Below are positions 23,919 through 32,655 of a stretch of DNA of 39,192 nucleotides, one piece after another (the first letter of the stretch is position 1; the number at the start of each line of letters is the position of its first letter). A program made the position numbers and the translations under genes. The stretch comes from JBAVOR01 sp049692255 (GTDB lineage Bacteria; Babelota; Babeliae; Babelales; JACPOV01). The stretch covers positions 1-39,192 of the forward strand of contig JBAVOR010000013.1 in assembly GCA_049692255.1 (NCBI GenBank), given 5' to 3'. The notes under the pieces were generated by a model that did no database searches, was not told where the DNA came from, and saw nothing but the letters and a program-made list of their open reading frames with translations.

Positions 23919-25331
23919 ATGAAAAGATATTCATTGTTATTGTGTATAGCATTGAGCGCTGCACCAGTATATGCATTGCTTGGTAGAGGGAACCCAGTAG
24001 ATTTGCCTGGAGCTGAGTTTCAGGCTGAAAAGCCAAAAATTAACCCAGAAGAAAAATTAAGAACAGAGTCAGAGGCAAAAGAAGCCTTTGAAAAAAAATC
24101 TTCTCAAATGGAACCGGTAACACAGAAATCAGTACCGCAAGAATATGACGATTATTACGACCATCTCGTTAAAAAATATAGTGACAATTTAAACAGGTTT
24201 ACTCTCGATGACTTGGTAAATGACGTTGATCAATCATTAAAAAAGCAGCCAAATTCATCAGAACTCAAACAAACGCTTAGAGAATTAGAAGTATTGCAAA
24301 ATCCGTCAAAAACATTCGGCGGCTACGAGCCAAAATCATTTAAAACAGTAGTGCGCAAAAACACTAAGATACAAAAGAGGAATCGCAACAACTACAAAAA
24401 AAATCTTACTATTTTTTTGAAAGATAAAACATTTAATGCATGGTTGAAAACATATGGCAAGGAAAAACCCGTTTCACAATTTCAATTTAAAAATGGCAGT
24501 GCGACAACTGATGAAAAAGCAATGCTCAGTACCATTGAAGAATATGCTAATAACAAAATAGATGAACAAAAAAGAAGAATTCAGCAAGCGCAGGAAAGGA
24601 TGAGTAACCTTCAATCAGCAAATGAAGAAATTAAAAAGGATGCTTCTAGAAAAAAGGAAAGCGCTGAAGAATCACTTAAATACTATGAAAAAGTGCTTTC
24701 TTATGCACAGGAACTCCAAAAGCTACCATTAGCGCCAACAGAAGAAAAATTAGTGGGGGAAGCTGAATTGCCAGGGCAACCATTAGAAAAGCCACTTGTT
24801 TTTGAGGCTGTGAAAGAGCAACAGCAGCAACCTGTTCAACCGACAATGCAGCAGAAAATAGCTACTACAATAAGCACCATACAAGATATAATTAATGCTC
24901 CAAGTAAGCTCGATATCACAATTTTTACACAATTAAGCGATATAAAAGTACAGCTTAATTCACTTGATAAAAAGACTGTTGACGAGATGAGTGCTGATCA
25001 ACAGGGATTGGTAAAAACGTTTGGCAATCTAATATATGAAAAATTAACTGCTTTACAAAAAGAAATTCTCGATACTAATTTGGCAGTTGCAAAGAAACAG
25101 AAAGAATTGACTAAGAGAGAGAAAGCGGAATTGCAAGCTAAGAAGCAGAATTACAATCTTTTGTATAAAGCATTGAGAGGTACACTTTTATTTAATGATG
25201 AGGTCGCACAGCTCGCAAAAAAAGAGAAAATAGTAACACAAGAAATACGGGACATAAAACAGAAACGAGCGATACAAGCAGGAATTGTAGAGCAGGGAAC
25301 TGTCTTTGATATTCCTGAACGAACAGAATAA
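23919..25331 (+). CDS. Exported coiled-coil protein with one 'NPSK' module
   Basis: 470 residues with a signal peptide (MKRYSLLLCIALSAAPVYA). Residues about 80-147 hold a module also found twice in the exported protein at 34781-36037: Y-x-x-L-x-K-K-Y..., TLDDLV, then LEVLQNPSK and PKSF. The middle (about 195-265) is a long coiled coil (KRRIQQAQERMSNLQ), then a Pro/Gln linker (EQQQQPVQP) and a second helical region. There is no Cys in the mature part. It is the first gene of an operon: the USP-like gene starts 4 bases after its stop. The role is unknown; possibly a scaffold or chaperone for the proteases. Confidence 0.8.
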   Translation: MKRYSLLLCIALSAAPVYALLGRGNPVDLPGAEFQAEKPKINPEEKLRTESEAKEAFEKKSSQMEPVTQKSVPQEYDDYYDHLVKKYSDNLNRFTLDDLVNDVDQSLKKQPNSSELKQTLRELEVLQNPSKTFGGYEPKSFKTVVRKNTKIQKRNRNNYKKNLTIFLKDKTFNAWLKTYGKEKPVSQFQFKNGSATTDEKAMLSTIEEYANNKIDEQKRRIQQAQERMSNLQSANEEIKKDASRKKESAEESLKYYEKVLSYAQELQKLPLAPTEEKLVGEAELPGQPLEKPLVFEAVKEQQQQPVQPTMQQKIATTISTIQDIINAPSKLDITIFTQLSDIKVQLNSLDKKTVDEMSADQQGLVKTFGNLIYEKLTALQKEILDTNLAVAKKQKELTKREKAELQAKKQNYNLLYKALRGTLLFNDEVAQLAKKEKIVTQEIRDIKQKRAIQAGIVEQGTVFDIPERTE

Positions 25332-25335
25332 AAAA

Positions 25336-26895
25336 ATGAGCACGCACCTTAATCAACAATTACTAGTGCTATTTATCAGCATTGCAACCGCAGCGTATAG
25401 TGCGCATCAATCAACCCTATTAATCCCCATTGGGTTAGGCCAATGCGGCAACAACTGTTTTCAAAACGCAGTATTACAAATGTTGTGGCAGATAGATGAT
25501 CTACGCGCACTGTTACTCACCATGGATGAACAGCTGTTTCCTGCCACCAGCATAACTTCTTTAACTATTCGCTTGTTTAAAGAAATGGATCGGAAGGCAC
25601 ATTATAATTTAGTAACCTTTCATGGCAACCAAACACATCTCTATTATGACGCCAATATTTTTAAACAACACACATTTGTACCATGCGATGCGGATAAAGA
25701 ACTAGACCTATTCACCAAAAAAGGGTGGGATATCATTGGCAAAGAACGTTATACACAAAGTGATGCTGTTAACTTTCTAAACAAATTTCTTACGGTCTTT
25801 TTCGCTGAAACTAAACAGTTTGCGCCAGCACAATTTCAGAAAATCATTACCACCTGCGCGTATATTAAAGAAATTCGTGAAGAAGGTGTTGGACTCCCTG
25901 TATCACGAGTCGTACAAATAAATGCGCCGCAATTATTAAATAGCATTATCGATGAAGCATATCGATTTCAATTTAACTCTTCAAAAATACCTTTTGTACG
26001 AACAACTGTCTCCTCGCGTCATCATGCTATTGCAGTAACTAACAAAACAGAGAGCGATCTGGTACTGAAATACATTCAAAAAGCAGTAGGCGCTGGTAAG
26101 GTTATGCGCACGATACGCATAGCACCTGACGTTACGTATTTTATTCCCACTGATGATATAGAAACAAACGGAGAATTTATTCGTTTTATTTGGCATACCA
26201 ATGATCGTTTAATTGACGGGCGCATGTGTGAAAAACAAGTAGAGAAAATGAGTGTTCATTCGCTTACCTTCTATAGCCAAGAGCTGTATCAGTGGGATAC
26301 TGAAAACAAAGTACCGGGTGAGCGAAGAAAAGTGGTTGATAGCATTGAAGAAATAATGGCGGGTCAATTTGCTTACAAAATAGTTGATGGGATGCGCAGA
26401 ACCTTCTTTGTTACACTGCCTACCTGGCTTACCTTTTCTTTACCCCGTGGCTTTGCCGATAGAGGAAAAATTCAAAACGCGTTTATTGTACCATTAACTC
26501 TCGATATGAGCCCATACCTAGCAGACGCCGAACAAAAACAAGACCCCAAATATGGTCTTTTTGTTTTGCGGGCGGCGGTTCAACACTTAGGCGCGAATAA
26601 CGAGAGTGGTCACTGGATAGCCTACGTGAATACCAGCAGCGGTTGGTATACGTGTAACGATACGCACATTGAACCAATACGTGGCAATTTCTTTGAAACA
26701 ATAGTGCCATCTCTCTCCGAAGGATCGTTATTTTTATATGAATCTGCTGCGCATGAAAAACAACGACTTGACCCTATAAACGAAGCATTGTTTCGTCAAT
26801 TTTCTGCGCGAAAGCAACCAGCTGTTGAAACATTAGGAACAGCACTTGATGCATTCACTAATGCGTTGAGCACCCTGCTGCAAACAATAACATAA
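25336..26895 (+). CDS. Exported USP-type (C19) ubiquitin-specific protease-like protein, copy 1
   Basis: 519 residues. A signal peptide (about 1-24) is followed at once by the USP Cys box GLGQCGNNCFQNAVLQMLWQ (canonical GLxNxGNTCYMNSxLQ) with nucleophile Cys41. The His box SGHWIAYV contains His426 and is followed by WYTCND, whose Asn441/Asp442 occupies the third-residue position of USPs (canonical GHYxAYV...WYxFDD). The family hydrolyses ubiquitin or ubiquitin-like conjugates in eukaryotes; bacteria have no ubiquitin, so a host target is likely if it is exported. The CxxC zinc finger of many USPs is not evident. The start at 25336 has no clear SD and is probably coupled to the upstream gene. 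It is paralogous to the next gene. Confidence 0.87.
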   Translation: MSTHLNQQLLVLFISIATAAYSAHQSTLLIPIGLGQCGNNCFQNAVLQMLWQIDDLRALLLTMDEQLFPATSITSLTIRLFKEMDRKAHYNLVTFHGNQTHLYYDANIFKQHTFVPCDADKELDLFTKKGWDIIGKERYTQSDAVNFLNKFLTVFFAETKQFAPAQFQKIITTCAYIKEIREEGVGLPVSRVVQINAPQLLNSIIDEAYRFQFNSSKIPFVRTTVSSRHHAIAVTNKTESDLVLKYIQKAVGAGKVMRTIRIAPDVTYFIPTDDIETNGEFIRFIWHTNDRLIDGRMCEKQVEKMSVHSLTFYSQELYQWDTENKVPGERRKVVDSIEEIMAGQFAYKIVDGMRRTFFVTLPTWLTFSLPRGFADRGKIQNAFIVPLTLDMSPYLADAEQKQDPKYGLFVLRAAVQHLGANNESGHWIAYVNTSSGWYTCNDTHIEPIRGNFFETIVPSLSEGSLFLYESAAHEKQRLDPINEALFRQFSARKQPAVETLGTALDAFTNALSTLLQTIT

Positions 26896-26905
26896 GGGGA
26901 TGATT

Positions 26906-28429
26906 ATGCATGCTTTTATGTACATGGTCTGTATGGCATGGTACTGTTGCGCTCATGCAGTCAAAGCGCCTTCATTAATTCCCGTTGGCCTGGGCCAATG
27001 CGGCAATAACTGCTTTCAAAACGCAGTATTACAAATGTTATGGCAGATAGATGATCTGCGAACTATTTTGCTTACCTTAGACGAGAATAAGGTGCCTCAA
27101 GATACTCTCACTTACGTAACAGTGCGCTTATGTAAACAAATGGATGCGGTAGCGCGCGCAAATATACAGCAATACCATGGAAATGCTATAAGGCTTGATG
27201 ATACAACACTGTTTACCAAACATCAGTATATTACTTGTACACCAGGCAAGGAGCTTGATCTGTTCACTCAAATGGGATGGAATATTATTGGTCAAATGCG
27301 TTATACGCAACAAGACGCATCCCATTTTTTGAATAAATTTTTGGACACACTATTGCCTGAAGTGCAACAATATTTACCTGAGCACTATAAAACGCTGGTG
27401 GAAGCATGCGCATTTATATTTAAAACCGTTGCGATTATGCCCAATGGTGAAAAGAAAATACGACGCGAAGTGTTGATCAATAGACCGGTGCATTGCTTTT
27501 TTGATATAAAAAAAGATACTCCCGTTTTATTTGATGAACAATCAATACGTACCATGACGACCCCATATACAGATAAGCGACCTGCATTGGTGATTACTAA
27601 TAGTACCAATGCCCTTTTGCGCATTGACTGGATTGAACATTATCATACGAGCAAAGAGCGGTTTAACTCGGTATTGGTAACCCCCCATGCTCAGTATCCA
27701 TTGTATACCGATTTAGATAATGCGTATCTATCAGAGAAAGGGATGATGGTGCGCATAATTTGGTACAGTACTTCTAAAAAAATTGAGGGACGCTGTATCG
27801 ATGTTTCTATTAAAAATAGTGAAACGAAGCAGTTGGTTATAAAAGATCAAACAACTGCGCAGCTTGACGGTGTATTGCAATCGAGTAAGCAGCGCGCTTT
27901 TTTTGAACATCTTGAAGAAGTTCTAGAGCAACGATTTGTATATGCCGATAAGAGAGCATTCTTTGTTACGAATCCATCGTGGCTTATGATAGAGCTTGGG
28001 CGTGGCGCTGAAACAAAACTGACCAATTCTATTAGTATACCGACTGTACTCAACCTGCAACGATATTTTGATTTTAAAGCGCAGGGAAAAGAAGGATATT
28101 TTGTGTTGCGTGCAGTGGTGCGCCATACCGGAACGCTCACCAGCGGGCACTGGTTTGCGTATGTTAGTAACGGAACGTTCTGGTACACATGCAATGATGC
28201 ACAGATCGAGCCTGTGCAATCTAACTTTTGGGATGAGCAAGGGAAATGGTTTGGAGAAGGAACCATATACCTGTATGAATCAGCAGAACATGAAAAAACA
28301 CGCATAGATGCACGCAATGAAAAAATCTTAGAAGAAATGAATGCAGTAAAAAGCGATTCGCTCCGGCTTAGCTTGATACGATTAAAACGGGCATTGAATC
28401 AATTAGCGCTTGCGCTAGAGGGCAAGTAA
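26906..28429 (+). CDS. Exported USP-type (C19) ubiquitin-specific protease-like protein, copy 2
   Basis: 507 residues, colinear with copy 1 along the whole length. The Cys box, GLGQCGNNCFQNAVLQMLWQ, is identical to copy 1 (nucleophile Cys36). The His box is SGHWFAYV (His415), then WYTCND. The segment between (about 60-400) is much less conserved, with blocks such as LDLFTxxGWxIIGxxRYTQ and FLNKFL shared. Both copies end EGxxxLYESAxHEK plus a helical tail. A signal segment rich in Met/Cys/Trp begins at 26906, where AAGGGG is well placed; an ATG at 26900 is an alternative. The gap to copy 1 is 10 bases. The tandem arrangement shows duplication followed by divergence, perhaps for different substrates. 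Confidence 0.87.
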   Translation: MHAFMYMVCMAWYCCAHAVKAPSLIPVGLGQCGNNCFQNAVLQMLWQIDDLRTILLTLDENKVPQDTLTYVTVRLCKQMDAVARANIQQYHGNAIRLDDTTLFTKHQYITCTPGKELDLFTQMGWNIIGQMRYTQQDASHFLNKFLDTLLPEVQQYLPEHYKTLVEACAFIFKTVAIMPNGEKKIRREVLINRPVHCFFDIKKDTPVLFDEQSIRTMTTPYTDKRPALVITNSTNALLRIDWIEHYHTSKERFNSVLVTPHAQYPLYTDLDNAYLSEKGMMVRIIWYSTSKKIEGRCIDVSIKNSETKQLVIKDQTTAQLDGVLQSSKQRAFFEHLEEVLEQRFVYADKRAFFVTNPSWLMIELGRGAETKLTNSISIPTVLNLQRYFDFKAQGKEGYFVLRAVVRHTGTLTSGHWFAYVSNGTFWYTCNDAQIEPVQSNFWDEQGKWFGEGTIYLYESAEHEKTRIDARNEKILEEMNAVKSDSLRLSLIRLKRALNQLALALEGK

Positions 28430-28465
28430 CGATTACTTTTTGCTCCAGTGGGACTCTTACTTGCC
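28421..28465. repeat. 9-bp inverted repeat at the convergent gene ends
   Basis: GGCAAGTAA (28421-28429, ending on the stop codon of USP-like copy 2) and TTACTTGCC (28457-28465). It may form a terminator-like hairpin for the convergent USP and Lnt-like genes, though no T-run follows. Confidence 0.35.
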
Positions 28466-28528
28466 TCTTCATCAAAAGCATTTGATAAAAGGCCTAATCT
28501 CGCCACCAATTCAATGTGTTTGCCCTGC

Positions 28529-29800
28529 CTACAATATATCGAGTGCTGGGCATATAATCGATGTACCCGAAAGAGATTGCCACCAGAGTGCTGTGTGGTG
28601 CAGCAGTCGCTTGAAACGTTCTGATGAACACCAGTGGAGATTAATAACGCCGATGATAAAATCTGCGCCCGGTGCTGGTGCAAGGAAAAAAAGATCAGCA
28701 CAAATACGCGGCGCACCATGCCAAGGGTGCCCACGTATCGACATATCCCATATCGGCTCTTCGTGCAACGATGATGGCTCACACCGGAACGATTGATTGT
28801 GCGCTCGCATGCACCACGCAGGCAACTGCCATGATGCAAGATGATCAGTCTCTATGCCCGGTATTACCAATTGCTTGTGATATATGCTTTGAATGCATCC
28901 CTGGTGAATCCAGTATATGCTGTTATACAGTGCCCCTGCGCATTGATGGTATGCGCCGATAAAAAGATGCACATCTGATGCAAGCCCATACTCATACCAC
29001 AACGCTACCAGTTCAGGCATTGCTGCCAGATTTTCATTAAACACCGTTTCGTTACTGATGATAATATCGATTGAACGATTCGCGCACAACTTGCCCAGTT
29101 GTTGGCCAAGCATGTGTGCTCTTTCATGAATCGTTTGCTCATCGGTTGTTGCAATAGTCAAAAAACCGACTGCTATCGATTCTGCTCGCTGCTTTTGCTG
29201 TTGAAGCGACAGCTGTATGCATACCCCCATCAGCAGCATCAAAACGCCAATGCGCACAAACAGTTTATTCACCCACGCGTGCGCAATGGCACCATTACAT
29301 GCGATGAGCGCAAGCAACGTAGCGCCCGGTGATACACAGACTGCCCATTGTACTGAACCGTAACTCATGAGTGGTATGAGAGGTATACTCATGGGTAACC
29401 CACACCAACGCACAAAAAACAAACAACAATAGTTAGCCACGTAATAATAGTAGAAGGCGGTAAGTGCAACGGTACATGCGCTGCGCATAAGAGTGCCAAC
29501 ACCGCTCAAGGTAATACTCTGAATCCAAAGCATGATACCTATGCCATACCAGCTAAGAGCAACAAGAGTGAGTAATAGCGCACTTCCCCAATGAATATGG
29601 GTATATAACGCAATAAAACAAGGGTAATACGTGATTGTGCCGATGAGCATTCCATAAAGAAAAGATATTGCTGGCGAGAGCAGGTGATGAGCAGCTATGA
29701 ATAATGGCGCTAAAAAAAAGCAGGAGCCCCATGCGGTCAATACCGTGCAGTGTAACCCGAGGGCGTACAAGCACAAAGACAACGCGACTCCTGCATACAT
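28529..29800 (-). CDS. lnt: Divergent apolipoprotein N-acyltransferase-like protein
   Basis: 423 residues, shorter than the about 510 of E. coli Lnt. The N-terminal 200 residues hold 6-8 hydrophobic helices, followed by a CN-hydrolase domain with the catalytic set in order: Glu251 (IIISNETVF), Lys309 (IYHKQLVIPGIE) and Cys367 (PRICADL), then GVINLHW. Lnt adds the third acyl chain to lipoproteins. The usual helix-strand end after that point is cut short by TAG (ALDIL, then stop); the next frame stays open for about 45 more codons and reads like a plausible continuation, so a frameshift is possible. It starts 18 bases after the upstream gene with no clear SD, probably coupled. Confidence 0.65.
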   Translation of the reverse strand: MYAGVALSLCLYALGLHCTVLTAWGSCFFLAPLFIAAHHLLSPAISFLYGMLIGTITYYPCFIALYTHIHWGSALLLTLVALSWYGIGIMLWIQSITLSGVGTLMRSACTVALTAFYYYYVANYCCLFFVRWCGLPMSIPLIPLMSYGSVQWAVCVSPGATLLALIACNGAIAHAWVNKLFVRIGVLMLLMGVCIQLSLQQQKQRAESIAVGFLTIATTDEQTIHERAHMLGQQLGKLCANRSIDIIISNETVFNENLAAMPELVALWYEYGLASDVHLFIGAYHQCAGALYNSIYWIHQGCIQSIYHKQLVIPGIETDHLASWQLPAWCMRAHNQSFRCEPSSLHEEPIWDMSIRGHPWHGAPRICADLFFLAPAPGADFIIGVINLHWCSSERFKRLLHHTALWWQSLSGTSIICPALDIL

Positions 29801-29818
29801 AGTATTACGGCTTATGCG

Positions 29819-31177
29819 TTACTCATTATTATCTTCTGTTCTTTTTCTTTTGCCCAACAGGGAGCTTATTTCTGATGCAATGTTCATTACATCAGACGAT
29901 TGGACCGTTTGCACAGAGGTAGATGCCTGAAGACTTTTATTCTTATCTGCGGCGGCCATTGCTTGAAGCCTTTTCAGTTTATTCGCCTCTTGTTTCCATA
30001 ACGTACCGGCCAGCGGTGCGAAGTTAATGCGAGAAAATAGATCAGCTTTGCTGGTTAGATCTTGCTCGAGCGTTTCAACTGTTTGAGCCATATTTGCTGC
30101 ATCGAGCAACGTTATGAGTTTATTTAAGGCTGTACTATTAGGAACTGCTCCATATTCCATCCAATTGAACTGATACTCTTTGATCATGTCACGTGCTGTT
30201 TGACCATCAAGATTGGTATCGTTGAGTATCGTGCCTAAACGATCGTGAGTATAAGCTTGCCATAAATAGTTTTTGAGAAAATGCATCTGTTTTTGGGGTA
30301 TCTGATTATCATATGCCTGTGCCCGCGTTAAATTATTAGTGAAGATCAATGATTTAACAAAGTTGTTTTTTTCTAGAATATTATGCAGTGTTTCACCACT
30401 GCTAAAAGCTACATGCGGCGCAACAGGGTTGTTTTGATCAAGAAACTCCAATTTTTTTGCAAAAAGGTCTAAATCTGTAGTAGAGCTGTTGATAAGCAGG
30501 GCAATGGCTTCATTAAAAAATAGTCTCTTTTCATTCGTACTGCTGAGCGATTCAAGATGAGAAGCAACCATGGCTTTATATGATTCTAGCGACCATTCTA
30601 TCGCCAGCGGATGCATCTGCTCATAAGCAGCACCTGAAGAATCATCTTGTGTTGCATTTGATTGGTTGATCACGTAGATAAGTGATGGATTTATTTGTAG
30701 CAACCACGATAATACATCTAAGCGTTGTACAGTTGCTGCATAATGGACCGGTACAAAGTAAGTAATCTCAGTTTCATCGGGGGTGGTAGAAGAAAAACAC
30801 TCTGTTGATGTCAATTGAGGGTACACACACTCATATTTTCCCCAGATATGTTGTACTGTATCCAAAGGGAAATTATTTTTCATAGCGAGCGCAAGACAAT
30901 TTGCACGAATTACAGTTCCGTCAGATCTTTTTGTACTACCAATGAATGTATCTACATAACTAATATCTTCCATACTATCTATTAGCTGCTTGAGCTGTAA
31001 AAGCGTACGGTCATTGGTAGGAACACTATTTTGTATAATCTCCCGTATGGCTTTCGCTACTTCTGCTTGTTTCAAATTCATATCTTCGTGGCCATTTTCC
31101 ATGGCGTGAATTGCCATATCACAGGTGCTCGTTACTATGTTGACAAATATAAAGAAAGATAATTTTTTCAGGCTCAT
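29819..31177 (-). CDS. Exported helical-repeat protein with a C-terminal basic cluster
   Basis: 452 residues, a likely signal segment (MSLKKLSFFIFVNIVTSTCDMAIHAM), then a helical body with ankyrin-like elements (VPVHYAATVQRLDVLSWLLQ about 140-160, and HPLAIEWSL). The C-terminus is LLGKRKRTEDNNE, a run resembling a classical monopartite nuclear localisation signal. The start at 31177 follows AAGAAG; an upstream in-frame ATG at 31207 is possible but would place basic residues before the signal. The Lnt-like gene starts 18 bases after the stop. No family is named; the ankyrin hint is weak to moderate. Confidence 0.72.
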   Translation of the reverse strand: MSLKKLSFFIFVNIVTSTCDMAIHAMENGHEDMNLKQAEVAKAIREIIQNSVPTNDRTLLQLKQLIDSMEDISYVDTFIGSTKRSDGTVIRANCLALAMKNNFPLDTVQHIWGKYECVYPQLTSTECFSSTTPDETEITYFVPVHYAATVQRLDVLSWLLQINPSLIYVINQSNATQDDSSGAAYEQMHPLAIEWSLESYKAMVASHLESLSSTNEKRLFFNEAIALLINSSTTDLDLFAKKLEFLDQNNPVAPHVAFSSGETLHNILEKNNFVKSLIFTNNLTRAQAYDNQIPQKQMHFLKNYLWQAYTHDRLGTILNDTNLDGQTARDMIKEYQFNWMEYGAVPNSTALNKLITLLDAANMAQTVETLEQDLTSKADLFSRINFAPLAGTLWKQEANKLKRLQAMAAADKNKSLQASTSVQTVQSSDVMNIASEISSLLGKRKRTEDNNE

Positions 31178-31270
31178 GGGCTTCTTTTTGTAATTAATAA
31201 TGGCCATTATGCGACATCCCGCAGCATGATAATCGCTCTAATTTAAAAACTTGTCAATTATTTGCACGAT

Positions 31271-31702
31271 TTATCCGTATATCCAAGGGTTTATGACGTA
31301 TCGACGTTGCCCTTGTTCCGTTTGTGTCACCGTGATACACGTGCGTATTTTTATTGCGCGTTCTTGCAAGCGCGCAATGACTAGAACCATACTACTACTG
31401 CCATTTGGTTGTATGGTTATAAATACTGACGACTCTGGCCCTTGATTAAACAGTGGGAAGGTAGCCGTTATTGAGACGCTTTGATTATTTGTTTGCTCAA
31501 GCAATGAGGATTGCATACTATGGTGCAATGCGTAATGCATGCAACTGCGTGCAACGGAACGCAACTGTATTGCAATGCTTTGCTCTTGTAATGCATGCGC
31601 CGTGTGTAGCGCCATATGCCATGACCCCATGGCGGCAAGCATAAGTATAGTGATGCTGCCAGCTAGATACAGCGCTAATGAACCAGCGGTTTCTGTTTTC
31701 AT
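31271..31702 (-). CDS. Pseudopilin-like protein, third gene of the cluster
   Basis: 143 residues. A short leader (MKTETAG) precedes a single long hydrophobic helix (SLALYLAGSITILMLAAMGSW), as in PilX/GspK-like minor pilins that lack the Glu5 of major pilins. The remainder is a polar beta-rich domain with Cys pairs (SCMHYAL and RTCITV). The stop and start overlap with the upstream pilin gene (31699-31702), so the genes are translationally coupled. The role is inferred from context more than from sequence. Confidence 0.6.
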   Translation of the reverse strand: MKTETAGSLALYLAGSITILMLAAMGSWHMALHTAHALQEQSIAIQLRSVARSCMHYALHHSMQSSLLEQTNNQSVSITATFPLFNQGPESSVFITIQPNGSSSMVLVIARLQERAIKIRTCITVTQTEQGQRRYVINPWIYG

Positions 31703-32166
31703 AGCACATACTCTGTAGGCGTAAGCCAGATGCGCCGCTGCGTATGATGAGCACGTGTTATATCGATAGCGCGTACCCGTTGTTGCTCTATGAGCCCGCT
31801 AAATTGTATCGGTTCTGGCAATGGTATTACCCGTTGTACATGGCGCTTATTGGTTGCGGTTCGCCGCGTATAAAACAGAAGTGCCCCTTTGCGCACGCGC
31901 CAGCCCATTATTCCATCGGTAGTATACCACGCGATATGATGCTCTTTTATTTTTTTCCATGTATTACTATTGCATGGAGCACGAGCAATGTCCCGTTCTA
32001 TGGCACACAAAGCATTCTCTTCCATTATTGCATGGGTAAGCGCTGTAGCGCGCATGTCTAACTGGTGCAACAATTGTACGCTCATACGTATCGTTAGTGG
32101 CACCACAAGCGCAATAATTGCACCATAACAGACCAGCTCAAGCATCATAAAAGCCGGTCGATTCAT
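31699..32166 (-). CDS. Type IV pilin-like / pseudopilin protein, second gene
   Basis: About 155 residues from ATG 32166, with the prepilin motif RPA|FMMLELVCYGAII: a small residue before Phe at +1 and Glu at +5, then a hydrophobic helix. After processing it would enter a type II secretion pseudopilus, type IV pilus or competence pilus. The body has several basic segments and a Cys pair. A start at 32208 with a longer basic leader and an AGG upstream is possible, but would overlap the previous gene by 71 bases instead of 29. Confidence 0.68.
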   Translation of the reverse strand: MNRPAFMMLELVCYGAIIALVVPLTIRMSVQLLHQLDMRATALTHAIMEENALCAIERDIARAPCNSNTWKKIKEHHIAWYTTDGIMGWRVRKGALLFYTRRTATNKRHVQRVIPLPEPIQFSGLIEQQRVRAIDITRAHHTQRRIWLTPTEYVL

Positions 32167-32506
32167 AGGTGTATAGATACAACTCTTTCGTACGTTCTTC
32201 TGTTTCATGGGTAACCTGCACCGTAATACGTTTTATGCCTTCCATGCTTTGCTCAGAATCATCACGTGTACGCACCGAAATATCTGTTGCGTTAGTAATA
32301 CTATAAGGGGTGGTTGTTAGTGCGCTGTTATCATGACGCACCATAGCTTCGCCTACTTGTTCAGCTGCCTGCATGATGCGTATTTGTTGACGCTTTTGTT
32401 GTACAAGCACATACCCTTGTACGACAACTGTTTCAAGTACTGTTAATGCAATAATAGCACTGGTAATCGCTACCAGGCATTCAAGCAATACAAACGCATG
32501 ACGCAT
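32138..32506 (-). CDS. Type IV pilin-like / pseudopilin protein, first gene
   Basis: 122 residues with the prepilin motif MRHA|FVLLECLVAITSAII: a short basic leader, Phe at +1, Glu at +5 and the hydrophobic N-terminal helix. The rest is a small polar domain ending TYESTGFYDA. It is the first of three overlapping genes; the compact order resembles minor pseudopilin triplets (GspI-J-K or PilV-W-X). SD AAGGA is upstream. Confidence 0.7.
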   Translation of the reverse strand: MRHAFVLLECLVAITSAIIALTVLETVVVQGYVLVQQKRQQIRIMQAAEQVGEAMVRHDNSALTTTPYSITNATDISVRTRDDSEQSMEGIKRITVQVTHETEERTKELYLYTYESTGFYDA

Positions 32507-32655
32507 ATCATCCTTTTTTTATTGTCATCATTCGCAATACTATAACGATACTACGAAAGAAAAGGTAAAATAAATAGTTTATACTCGTTGCAACTTGTGC
32601 TACGTTCTATCAGTAAACAGTAATATATCAGTACATAACAGATATAAGGATTTTT
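32507..32655. other. Divergent intergenic region
   Basis: 149 AT-rich bases that must carry promoters for the pilin cluster and the gene at 32656. No paired boxes are convincing; AAGGA at 32647-32651 is the SD of the right-hand gene. Confidence 0.35.
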
